Positions 1 to 5,540 of a stretch of 5,614 bases of DNA are shown here, piece after piece (position 1 is the stretch's first letter; every line of letters starts with the position of its first letter). The translations under genes were made by a program, and so were the position numbers. The stretch comes from Coriobacteriaceae bacterium (lineage in GTDB: Bacteria; Actinomycetota; Coriobacteriia; Coriobacteriales; Coriobacteriaceae), in contig CABJEP010000025.1 in the NCBI GenBank assembly GCA_902364645.1, positions 1,842 through 7,455 on the forward strand, in the 5' to 3' direction. The notes beneath the pieces are model-generated. The model was not told where the DNA came from, ran no database searches, and saw only the letters and a list, made by a program, of their open reading frames with translations.

Positions 1-50
1 ACCACGTGCCCCCACATCAGCCCAGCGGCCCCAACCAGCAACGGCCCCAT
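1..50 (-). CDS. Possible 5' fragment of a membrane protein (runs off left edge)
   Basis: On the minus strand an ATG at position 50 opens a frame that stays open to the window edge. It reads MGPLLVGAAGLMWGHV, with an in-frame TGA nine codons upstream of the ATG. The short peptide is hydrophobic with a Trp-Gly pair, which resembles the first transmembrane helix of EamA/DMT-type transporters, but 16 residues cannot establish a family. No strong Shine-Dalgarno is visible; GAGCGG lies upstream. A second minus-strand frame is also open here. If real, the gene lies downstream of asd on the same strand, separated from it by the nested palindrome at 80-209. Low confidence. Confidence 0.25.
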   Translation of the reverse strand, partial: MGPLLVGAAGLMWGHV

Positions 51-79
51 CGCAGGCCGCTCGCAGCCGAGTCACCGCA

Positions 80-209
80 GGCGGGGGCCGGGCTTGGTTT
101 TCAGAACATTCCGCAGACCAGTGTGGCGCCTTGTCCGCAGCTCCGAAGGAGCAGGACAAGGCGCCACACATGGTCGAGGACGCTCTGAAAACCAAGCCCG
201 GCCCCCGCC
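80..209. repeat. Nested inverted repeat (hairpin within a hairpin), 130 nt
   Basis: The outer arms 80-105 and 184-209 are perfect 26-bp reverse complements. Inside them, 121-136 pairs perfectly with 154-169 (16 bp). GACCA at 116-120 pairs with TGGTC at 171-175 past a single bulged A. The tip GCTCC/GGAGC (140-144, 148-152) closes on a GAA loop. The unpaired internal-loop segments are 106-115 (containing TTCCGCA) and 176-183 (GAGGAC). The element starts 14 nt beyond the asd stop codon. Neither strand has a U-tract after the stem, so it is not a canonical intrinsic terminator, though it could still end or stabilise the asd transcript. No target-site duplication is visible at its ends. Element 4508-4619 has the same architecture with different stem sequence. 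Confidence 0.9.
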
Positions 210-223
210 GGACAGGTCCACCG

Positions 224-1249
224 CTACTCGCAGAGCAGCTTAGCGATCTGGACGGCGTTGGTTGCCGCGCCCTTACGGATTTGGTCGCCGCAGCACCAGA
301 AGGTAATGCCACGTGCGGCCTCGGGGTTCGAGATGTCGCGGCGTACGCGACCGACCCAAATCAGGTCCTGGTCGGAGGTGTCCATCGGCATGGGGAAGCG
401 ATCGTGCGCATCCTCGGCACTCATGTCGTCAACCAGCTTGACGCCCGGAGCGGCAGCCAGCGCAGCACGGGCCTCTTCCACCGTGATGTCGCGCTCAAAC
501 TCGAGCGTAATGCTCTCGGAGTGCGAGCGCAGCACGGGCACGCGCACGCAGGTGCAGTTCACGCGCAGCTCGGGCAGGTGCATGATCTTGCGGCCCTCGT
601 TTTGCAGCTTCATCTCCTCGGAGGTAAAGCCCTCTTCCTTGACGCCGCCAATCTGCGGAATCAGGTTGCTCGCCAGCTGGGCGGCAAACGCGCGCGGCTC
701 GGGAATCTCTTCGCCACGGCCCAGGGCGGCCAGCTGGGCCTCAAGCTCGGCCATGCCGGGGGCACCAGCGCCCGAAGCCGCCTGGTACGTCGAGACGATC
801 ATGCGCTTCACGCCAGCGAGCTGATGCAGCGGCCACGTGGGAACCAGGCCGATAATGGTCGCGCAGTTGGGATTGGCGATAAGACCGTGATGCCACTTGA
901 TGTCGTCGGCATTAATCTCGGGCACGACCAGCGGTACCTCGGGATCCATACGGAAGGCATGGCTGTTGTCGACCACGACGGCGCCGCGCTTGACGGCCTC
1001 GGGCAGCAGCTCCTTGGCGATATCGTCGCCGGCAGCGCCGAGCACGATGTCGCAGCCCTCAAAAGCCTCGGGGCAAGCCTCCTCAATCACAGCCTGCTCG
1101 CCGCGGAACTCGACGGTCTTGCCCGCAGAGCGTGCGCTCGCCAGCAGCTTGAGCTTGCCGACCGGGAACTCCTGCTCGTTCAGGCACTCGAGCATCTGGG
1201 TGCCCACGGCTCCCGTCGCGCCCAAAATAGCAACCGTGTACTGTTTCAT
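224..1249 (-). CDS. asd: Aspartate-semialdehyde dehydrogenase
   Basis: This enzyme performs the NADPH-dependent reductive dephosphorylation of aspartyl-4-phosphate to aspartate semialdehyde, the branch point to lysine/DAP, threonine and methionine; it is cytosolic. The 341-residue product has the usual family length. The N-terminal Rossmann loop GATGAVG is at residues 10-16. The catalytic cysteine is Cys129 in NPNC (126-129), followed by TYQAASG (154-160) with Gln156. The substrate arginine and catalytic histidine are Arg236 and His243 in RVPVLRSHS, with the same 7-residue spacing as in known enzymes. The C-terminal RKGAATNAVQ (325-334) is typical. The ATG at 1249 was chosen because the Rossmann strand starts three residues later and GGGGGA lies about 3 nt upstream; a longer in-frame extension to 1453 runs into lysC and lacks homology. 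It lies 172 nt downstream of lysC on the same strand. TAG stop. Confidence 0.96.
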   Translation of the reverse strand: MKQYTVAILGATGAVGTQMLECLNEQEFPVGKLKLLASARSAGKTVEFRGEQAVIEEACPEAFEGCDIVLGAAGDDIAKELLPEAVKRGAVVVDNSHAFRMDPEVPLVVPEINADDIKWHHGLIANPNCATIIGLVPTWPLHQLAGVKRMIVSTYQAASGAGAPGMAELEAQLAALGRGEEIPEPRAFAAQLASNLIPQIGGVKEEGFTSEEMKLQNEGRKIMHLPELRVNCTCVRVPVLRSHSESITLEFERDITVEEARAALAAAPGVKLVDDMSAEDAHDRFPMPMDTSDQDLIWVGRVRRDISNPEAARGITFWCCGDQIRKGAATNAVQIAKLLCE

Positions 1250-1323
1250 GCTTCCCCCTTTAAAGGTTGTGGCTATCGCCCGCACGCCAAGCAGGCCGAT
1301 TATTGTTGCCAGTGTATACAAGA

Positions 1324-1350
1324 ACGGGGCAGGCACGAAACCCGCCCCGT
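1324..1350 (-). other. GC-rich hairpin upstream of asd
   Basis: On the minus strand, ACGGGGCGGG (1350-1341) pairs with CCTGCCCCGT (1333-1324) as a 10-bp stem with one G-U pair and a 7-nt loop, TTTCGTG. It is not followed by a run of T on either strand, so a standard intrinsic terminator is unlikely. A second G-rich segment at 1380-1373 could compete for the same C-rich arm with a weaker pairing. Confidence 0.6.
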
Positions 1351-1372
1351 CGAAACGAAACCGAAACGAAAC
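1351..1372. repeat. 11-bp tandem duplication CGAAACGAAAC x2
   Basis: CGAAACGAAAC occurs twice head to tail with no spacer (1351-1361 and 1362-1372). Each unit is itself nearly two copies of CGAAA. It sits between two GCCCCG blocks (1344-1349 and 1373-1378). It lies in the gap between lysC and asd and could expand or contract by slippage; its function is unknown. Confidence 0.8.
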
Positions 1373-1380
1373 GCCCCGCC

Positions 1381-1411
1381 GTAGATTTTTTGACATGGCC
1401 CAAAAATCTAC
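1381..1411. repeat. AT-rich inverted repeat just after lysC
   Basis: GTAGATTTTT (1381-1390) and AAAAATCTAC (1402-1411) are perfect 10-bp reverse complements around an 11-nt loop TGACATGGCCC. The element begins 10 nt after the lysC stop codon. The weak A/T stem makes it an unlikely intrinsic terminator. It could be a small dispersed palindromic repeat or a protein-binding site. The loop contains GACATGGC, which also occurs in the palindromic element after thrB (5573-5580). Confidence 0.75.
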
Positions 1412-1421
1412 CGAGCAGTCG

Positions 1422-2810
1422 CTACTTTTTGAGCGCGGCCAGAGCGGGATCAACCGGCGCGGAAGCCTCCAGGTCGGAGACCTTCACAATGCCATTTTCG
1501 TCGGAGAAGGCACGGTAAATGGTCCGAATCGCCAGGTCAAAGTCCTTCTCCTCGACACCGATAATGATGTTGATCTCGTCGCAGCTCTGCGAAATCATAC
1601 GTACGCTCACGCCGGCCTGACCAAGCATGCCAAACAGATGGCCCGAGATACCTGCGCGGCCGCGAAGGTTACGGCCGACGGTCGCGATGAGCGCCAAACC
1701 CTCGACAACCTCGATCTCGAGCGGCTCGACCTCCTGCTGAATGTCGCCCACGAGCGAGTACAGCGAGTCGTGCACATCCTGCTCCTGCACCACGGCGCCA
1801 AAGCGGTCGACGCCGGTGGGCATATGCTCGACGGAAACGTCATAGCGTTCGAACACCGAAAGTGCACGGCGCATAAAGCCGACACGGGGCTTGGTGCGGT
1901 CGCGGGCAACGTTGATGGCGACAAAGCCGCGCTTGCCGGTCACGCCGGTAATGATAGGCTCCGCCTCACCCTCGTCAGCCGTCTCGCTAATGATGGTGCC
2001 GGGGTCCTGCGGCGCATTGGTGTTCTTGATGACCAGCGGAATGCCTGCCTCGCGCACGGGGAACACGGCCTCCTCGTGCAGGACGCTTGCACCCATGTAC
2101 GAAAGCTCGCGCAGCTCCTCGTAGGTAACGCGCGCAATGGGCTGAGCCTCGGGAACAATACGCGGATCGGCAGAATAGAAGCCCGAAACGTCGGTCCAGT
2201 TCTCGTACAGGTCGGCACCAAGGCACTTGGCCAGAATCGAGCCGGAAATATCGCCGCCGCCACGGTCGAGCAGCTTGATCTGCCCCTCACGCGTCGCGCC
2301 GTAGAAACCGGGCATGACAAAGCCGCCCTGCTGGCCGTACTCCTGCACCAGCTCGGCGGTGCGGTTCATGCTGAGCGTACCGTCATGATGGAACGCCACG
2401 ACCGTCGCGGCATCCAGGAACGGCAGGCCCAGGTACTCGGCCATCAGGCGAGCGGTAAAGTACTCGCCGCGGCTTACGAGCTCCTCAGTAGAGTAGCCAC
2501 CGGAGCGAGCACGCTCGGCAAAGGCCGCAAACTCTTCGCGGATGGGATAGGTGAGCCCCAGCTCGTCAGCGATATCAAAATAGCGCTGGCCGATGTCCTC
2601 GAGCAGCTCCTCGCACGACACGTGGTACTTGACGTGCGCGTTGACCAAGTAGAGCAGATCGGTCACCTTGGTGTCGCCCTTAAAACGGCGACCGCAGGCA
2701 GAAACCACCACAAAACGGCGGGCCGGATCGGCATCGACGATGGCCTTGATCTTCTTAAAGTGTTCGGCGTCGGCGACCGACGAGCCGCCAAACTTGGCAA
2801 TCTTAATCAT
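1422..2810 (-). CDS. lysC: Aspartate kinase (AKIII/YclM-like monofunctional)
   Basis: This enzyme phosphorylates aspartate to aspartyl-4-phosphate with ATP, the committed step to the aspartate-family amino acids; it is cytosolic. The 462-residue protein has an N-terminal amino-acid kinase domain with KFGGSS (6-11), VVVSACG (34-40) and the FKGDTKVTDLL segment (43-53) typical of the AKIII/YclM group. The Arg-Gly-Gly motif is RGGGDISG (183-190) and a TDVSGFYSADPRIV segment spans 206-219. Two C-terminal ACT domains follow (about 305-375 and 380-450), including MISQSCDEINI (405-415). Such ACT domains normally mediate feedback inhibition by lysine and/or threonine; which one applies here cannot be read from sequence. 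The ATG at 2810 is the first possible start, because an in-frame TAG lies seven codons upstream. The Shine-Dalgarno is weak: AAAGG sits about 13 nt away. It is divergent from thrC and upstream of asd. Its closest resemblance is to Firmicute-type rather than the usual short actinobacterial Ask. Confidence 0.95.
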   Translation of the reverse strand: MIKIAKFGGSSVADAEHFKKIKAIVDADPARRFVVVSACGRRFKGDTKVTDLLYLVNAHVKYHVSCEELLEDIGQRYFDIADELGLTYPIREEFAAFAERARSGGYSTEELVSRGEYFTARLMAEYLGLPFLDAATVVAFHHDGTLSMNRTAELVQEYGQQGGFVMPGFYGATREGQIKLLDRGGGDISGSILAKCLGADLYENWTDVSGFYSADPRIVPEAQPIARVTYEELRELSYMGASVLHEEAVFPVREAGIPLVIKNTNAPQDPGTIISETADEGEAEPIITGVTGKRGFVAINVARDRTKPRVGFMRRALSVFERYDVSVEHMPTGVDRFGAVVQEQDVHDSLYSLVGDIQQEVEPLEIEVVEGLALIATVGRNLRGRAGISGHLFGMLGQAGVSVRMISQSCDEINIIIGVEEKDFDLAIRTIYRAFSDENGIVKVSDLEASAPVDPALAALKK

Positions 2811-2862
2811 GGGCTGGAGGTTACCTTTCTAAAAAGCCTCTGCGAACCTATTTTGCGCGCTC

Positions 2863-2878
2863 TGATACCATGGTTTCA
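2863..2878. promoter_or_regulatory. Near-perfect 16-bp dyad, candidate operator for lysC/thrC
   Basis: TGATACCATGGTTTCA differs from its own reverse complement only at one symmetric position pair, giving the pattern TGAWACCATGGTWTCA centred between 2870 and 2871. It lies in the middle of the 104-nt divergent region, 37 nt before the thrC start and 53 nt before the lysC start, the expected place for a shared operator. The TGATAC half on plus and TGGTATCA on minus also look like weak -10 elements, but no convincing -35 boxes are present. The site overlaps an alternative upstream thrC ATG at 2870, which supports the later start. No regulator is identified. Confidence 0.5.
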
Positions 2879-2900
2879 CCGATTGGGACCAAGGCATCCG

Positions 2901-2905
2901 AGGAG
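2901..2905 (+). promoter_or_regulatory. thrC ribosome binding site
   Basis: AGGAG ends 9 nt before the ATG at 2915. The in-frame upstream ATG at 2870 has no purine-rich site in front of it, so this motif decides the start of thrC. Confidence 0.8.
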
Positions 2906-2914
2906 CAGTGTTAT

Positions 2915-4432
2915 ATGGGAACTTATCATAGTACACGAGGACGCACTTTATCGTGCTCAAGTAAGGTGGCAATCCGTACCGGCATCGCTCCCGACGGGGG
3001 TTTGTTTGTCTCGGACGAGCTCGGCACCCAGCAGGTCGATATCAGCTCGCTTGCAGATAAATCGTACTTTGAAATCGCTCAAGATGTGTTGGGAATGTTA
3101 CTGAATGATTACACGACCGAAGAAATTTCGGCCTGTGTGAATGAGGCATACCGCGGCACGTTCGCGAGCGAAGAGGTCACGCCGCTCGTCAAACTCGACG
3201 CCGCACCGGGCGCTGACGTCCCTCAGACCTATGTGATGGAGCTCTTTGGCGGCCCCACAAGCGCCTTCAAGGACGTCGCCCTGCAGATGCTCCCCCGTCT
3301 GATGGCCCGCACTTCCGCCAAGGACGGCGGCGCCGAGCGCATCATGATCGTCACCGCCACGTCGGGCGACACGGGCAAGGCAGCACTCGCCGGCTTTGCC
3401 GACGCCCCGGGCACGGGCATCACCGTCTTTTATCCCGAAGGCAAAGTCAGCCGCGTGCAGAATCTGCAGATGTCCACGCAGGAGGGCGATAACGTCGCCG
3501 TCTGCGGCATCCGCGGCAACTTCGACGATGCCCAGAGTGCCGTCAAGCGCATCTTTGCCGATAAGGAGCTTGCCGAGCGCCTGGAAGCCGCCGGCACTGT
3601 GCTTTCGAGTGCCAACTCCATCAACGTCGGCCGCCTGGTGCCGCAGGTTGTCTACTACTTTGCCGCCTATGCGCAACTGCTGCGCGCCGGCGCTATCGAG
3701 GCTGGCGACGCCGTAGAGTTCTGTGTGCCCACCGGCAACTTTGGCGATATCTTGGCCGGCTACTACGCCAAGTGCATGGGTCTGCCCGTCGCCAAGCTCG
3801 TCGTGGCGAGCGACAAGAACAACGTGCTTGCCGACTTCCTGACCACCGGCGTTTACGACCGTAACCGCCCGTTCTTCACGACCATCTCGCCGTCGATGGA
3901 CATCCTTATTAGCTCCAACCTGGAGCGCATGCTCTACTTCTTGTCCGACGGCGACTGCGAGCTCGTTGCCGGCCTTATGGAGCAGCTGGCACAGACTGGT
4001 CGCTACGAAGTTCCCGCCGACCTGCTGGCAAAGATTCAGAGCGTCTTTGGTTGCGGTTGGGCCAGCGAGGACGAGGTCCTCACTGCCATCAAGAGCTGCT
4101 GGGACGCCAACGGCTACGTGATCGACCCGCACACCGCTTGCGGCTATCACGTCTTTGAGCAGGTCGCTTCCGCCGAGGGCGCCAAGGCCCGCGTGCTGCT
4201 TTCGACCGCCAGCCCCTACAAGTTCCCGCGCGCCTGCTGCGATGCCCTGGGGCTCGACGTTCCCGAGGATGATTTTGAGGCTATGCGTGTGCTCGAGCAG
4301 GCCACCAACACGGTCGCCCCGACCCAGCTCGCCGAACTCGAATCCAAACCCGTCCGTTTCGAAGACGTCTGCGACGTCGATGAGATGGCAAGCTACGTCG
4401 AGTCTGCAGCAAAACGAATGAGCACCAACTAG
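2915..4432 (+). CDS. thrC: Threonine synthase
   Basis: This PLP enzyme converts O-phospho-L-homoserine and water to L-threonine and phosphate, the last step of the pathway. The product has 505 residues, longer than E. coli ThrC (about 428) but within the range of long ThrC forms. The N-terminal domain begins YHSTRG (4-9) and contains APDGGLFV (25-32). The PLP lysine is Lys119 in GGPTSAFKD (112-120). TATSGDTGKAAL (147-158) and the glycine-rich phosphate loop PTGNFGDILAG (272-282) are typical of fold-type II threonine synthases. SSANSINVGR (231-240) and STASPYKFP (430-438) are also conserved in the family. The start at 2915 is supported by AGGAG and by homology beginning at once. The first roughly 80 codons are visibly more A/T-rich at third positions than the rest. 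It ends in an intrinsic terminator, with thrB downstream. Confidence 0.96.
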   Translation: MGTYHSTRGRTLSCSSKVAIRTGIAPDGGLFVSDELGTQQVDISSLADKSYFEIAQDVLGMLLNDYTTEEISACVNEAYRGTFASEEVTPLVKLDAAPGADVPQTYVMELFGGPTSAFKDVALQMLPRLMARTSAKDGGAERIMIVTATSGDTGKAALAGFADAPGTGITVFYPEGKVSRVQNLQMSTQEGDNVAVCGIRGNFDDAQSAVKRIFADKELAERLEAAGTVLSSANSINVGRLVPQVVYYFAAYAQLLRAGAIEAGDAVEFCVPTGNFGDILAGYYAKCMGLPVAKLVVASDKNNVLADFLTTGVYDRNRPFFTTISPSMDILISSNLERMLYFLSDGDCELVAGLMEQLAQTGRYEVPADLLAKIQSVFGCGWASEDEVLTAIKSCWDANGYVIDPHTACGYHVFEQVASAEGAKARVLLSTASPYKFPRACCDALGLDVPEDDFEAMRVLEQATNTVAPTQLAELESKPVRFEDVCDVDEMASYVESAAKRMSTN

Positions 4433-4444
4433 ATTCCTTATTAA

Positions 4445-4475
4445 GCGCCGGCGAAAGCCGGCGCACCTTCTTTTT
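4445..4475 (+). terminator. Intrinsic terminator of thrC
   Basis: GCGCCGGC (4445-4452) and GCCGGCGC (4457-4464) form a perfect 8-bp stem closed by a GAAA tetraloop, followed after ACC by TTCTTTTT (4468-4475). It starts 12 nt after the thrC stop codon. A 9-bp direct repeat, TTATTAAGC, flanks it at 4438-4446 and 4474-4482. If efficient, it separates thrC transcription from thrB. Confidence 0.88.
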
Positions 4476-4507
4476 ATTAAGCTTTCGGGATGATGACGAG
4501 CATGCGA

Positions 4508-4619
4508 GCGGGTCTGGCCGTTTAGTTCGTCGCGAGTTCCGCACGAGCCGGAAAGCACTTAATGTGCTTTCCGAGCGAGCCAGGACTGCCCGAGCAGCGA
4601 ACTAAACGGCCAGACCCGC
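4508..4619. repeat. Nested inverted repeat between thrC and thrB, 112 nt
   Basis: The outer arms 4508-4529 and 4598-4619 are perfect 22-bp reverse complements. An inner perfect 10-bp stem (4549-4558 with 4564-4573) closes on a TTAAT loop. Between the stems, 4535-4540 (AGTTCC) can pair with GGACT (4583-4587) apart from one bulged T. The left internal region contains TTCCGCA (4537-4543) and the right contains AGGAC (4582-4586), both also found in the internal loops of element 80-209. The right arm ends 2 nt before the thrB Shine-Dalgarno, so any transcript entering thrB from upstream carries this hairpin at the ribosome site boundary. No U-tract follows, so it is not a standard terminator. Confidence 0.9.
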
Positions 4620-4621
4620 CC

Positions 4622-4627
4622 AGGAGG
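4622..4627 (+). promoter_or_regulatory. thrB ribosome binding site
   Basis: A perfect AGGAGG lies 6 nt before the ATG at 4634 and directly outside the right arm of the palindrome. It fixes the start; an in-frame ATG at 4562 lies inside the palindrome loop region and encodes no conserved residues. Confidence 0.9.
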
Positions 4628-4633
4628 ACCCAC

Positions 4634-5515
4634 ATGATCAAAATCACCGTCCCAGCAACCAGCGCCAACCTAGGCATCGGCTACGACACCCTCGGCATGG
4701 CCGTCAGCCTCTACTCGCACTTCACCTTCGAGCGTACCGACAAGCTCACCATCACGGGCTGCCCCGAGGAGTTCCAAAACGAGAACAACCTGGTCTATGT
4801 GAGCTTTGTCGATGCTCTGGCCGCCTGGGGCGAGCAGGCCTTCCCCGTTGCCATCGACATCCAGACCGACGTGCCCGTCGCTCGCGGCTTGGGTTCCAGC
4901 TCCACCTGCGTCGTCGCTGGCATCATGGCGGCCGCCGCGCTGACGGGCCACACCGTCGACCGTGCCGAGCTCGTCCGCATTGCCACCGAGGTCGAGGGCC
5001 ATCCCGATAACGTCGCCCCTGCCATCCTGGGCGGTGCCGTTTGCTCCTTTACGCCGACTGATTCGCTCCCCCAGTGCCTGCGCTACGAGGTGAGCGATCG
5101 CTTGCGTTTTATTACCGTGATTCCGCCCTACGAGGTGCATACGAGCGAGGCGCGCAAGGTTGTGCCTCAGGAGATTCCACTCTCCACCGCCGTATGGCAA
5201 ATGGGCCGCATCGCCGGCATGACGCGCGGCCTGGAGACCGGCGACCTTGACCTGATTGCCGCCGCCAACGACGACCGCATCCAGGAGCCCTATCGCCGCC
5301 GCCTGATTCCCGATTACAACGCTGTGCGCGACACCTGCCTTAATGGCGGCGCCAAGACCATCTGGATCAGTGGCTCCGGCTCGACCCTTATGGCTGTAAC
5401 CGATGACACTATCGTAGCCAAGTTCCTGCAGGTCAAGCTGCGCGAGCAGTTCCCCAAATGCGACACGCACATTCTGACGTGCGACACGGAAGGCGCCCAG
5501 ATCGAATACCTGTAG
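4634..5515 (+). CDS. thrB: Homoserine kinase (GHMP family)
   Basis: This cytosolic enzyme phosphorylates L-homoserine with ATP to O-phosphohomoserine, the substrate of the adjacent ThrC. The 293-residue product has normal family length. GHMP motif 1 is VPATSANLGIGYDTLG (6-21). The ATP-binding motif 2 is PVARGLGSSS (81-90). EGHPDNVAPAILGG (121-134) is characteristic of homoserine kinase, and ISGSGSTLMAV (245-255) is motif 3. In motif 3 the usual proline of GxGPT is Ser250. The start is set by AGGAGG 6 nt upstream. Although adjacent to thrC in the same direction, it is separated by 201 nt holding a terminator and a nested palindrome, so it may have its own promoter or depend on readthrough. No clear promoter was found in 4476-4633. 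TAG stop. Confidence 0.96.
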   Translation: MIKITVPATSANLGIGYDTLGMAVSLYSHFTFERTDKLTITGCPEEFQNENNLVYVSFVDALAAWGEQAFPVAIDIQTDVPVARGLGSSSTCVVAGIMAAAALTGHTVDRAELVRIATEVEGHPDNVAPAILGGAVCSFTPTDSLPQCLRYEVSDRLRFITVIPPYEVHTSEARKVVPQEIPLSTAVWQMGRIAGMTRGLETGDLDLIAAANDDRIQEPYRRRLIPDYNAVRDTCLNGGAKTIWISGSGSTLMAVTDDTIVAKFLQVKLREQFPKCDTHILTCDTEGAQIEYL

Positions 5516-5540
5516 TCGCCGTACCTTATACCCGCCGGGG

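Larger units (their letters stand above)
1250..1421 (-). other. lysC-asd intergenic region (possible asd leader)
   Basis: This 172-nt gap contains, in transcript order, the AT-rich inverted repeat (1381-1411), a short G/C block, two tandem copies of an 11-mer (1351-1372), a GC hairpin (1324-1350) and the asd Shine-Dalgarno (GGGGGA at about 1253-1258). No U-tract follows the hairpin, so readthrough from lysC into asd is likely. An AATAAT hexamer (1304-1299, minus strand) resembles a -10 box, but no suitable -35 lies 16-18 nt upstream, so no promoter is called. There is no open reading frame with gene-like features here. Confidence 0.6.

Noticed and set aside
80..209. Insertion sequence or CRISPR repeat
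   Set aside because: There is no transposase frame, no target-site duplication and no regularly spaced direct repeats; it is a single folded palindrome.
1324..1350. Intrinsic terminator of lysC
   Set aside because: The stem is good but neither strand has a T-run after it.
131..1384. A 417-codon plus-strand open frame opposite asd
   Set aside because: Antisense to clear asd coding sequence, beginning inside the palindrome at 80-209, with no family features.
2870..2914. Upstream ATG giving thrC 15 more residues
   Set aside because: No Shine-Dalgarno before it, it overlaps the dyad, and the family homology starts at the ATG at 2915, which has AGGAG.
2811..2914. Lysine riboswitch, T-box or threonine-rich leader peptide before lysC or thrC
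   Set aside because: The divergent spacer is only 104 nt, with no terminator/antiterminator pair and no Thr/Ile-rich short frame.
897..3104. A 735-codon plus-strand open frame opposite asd and lysC
   Set aside because: Its translation has no recognisable motifs and runs antisense to two well-supported genes and across their intergenic regions. Such frames arise from strong third-position GC bias.
3098..4558. A 486-codon minus-strand open frame opposite thrC
   Set aside because: Antisense to thrC, crosses the terminator and starts in the second palindrome; composition is a mirror of the real gene.
4670..5470. A 266-codon minus-strand open frame opposite thrB
   Set aside because: Antisense shadow of a well-supported GHMP kinase; low-complexity Gly/Ala/Asp-rich translation.
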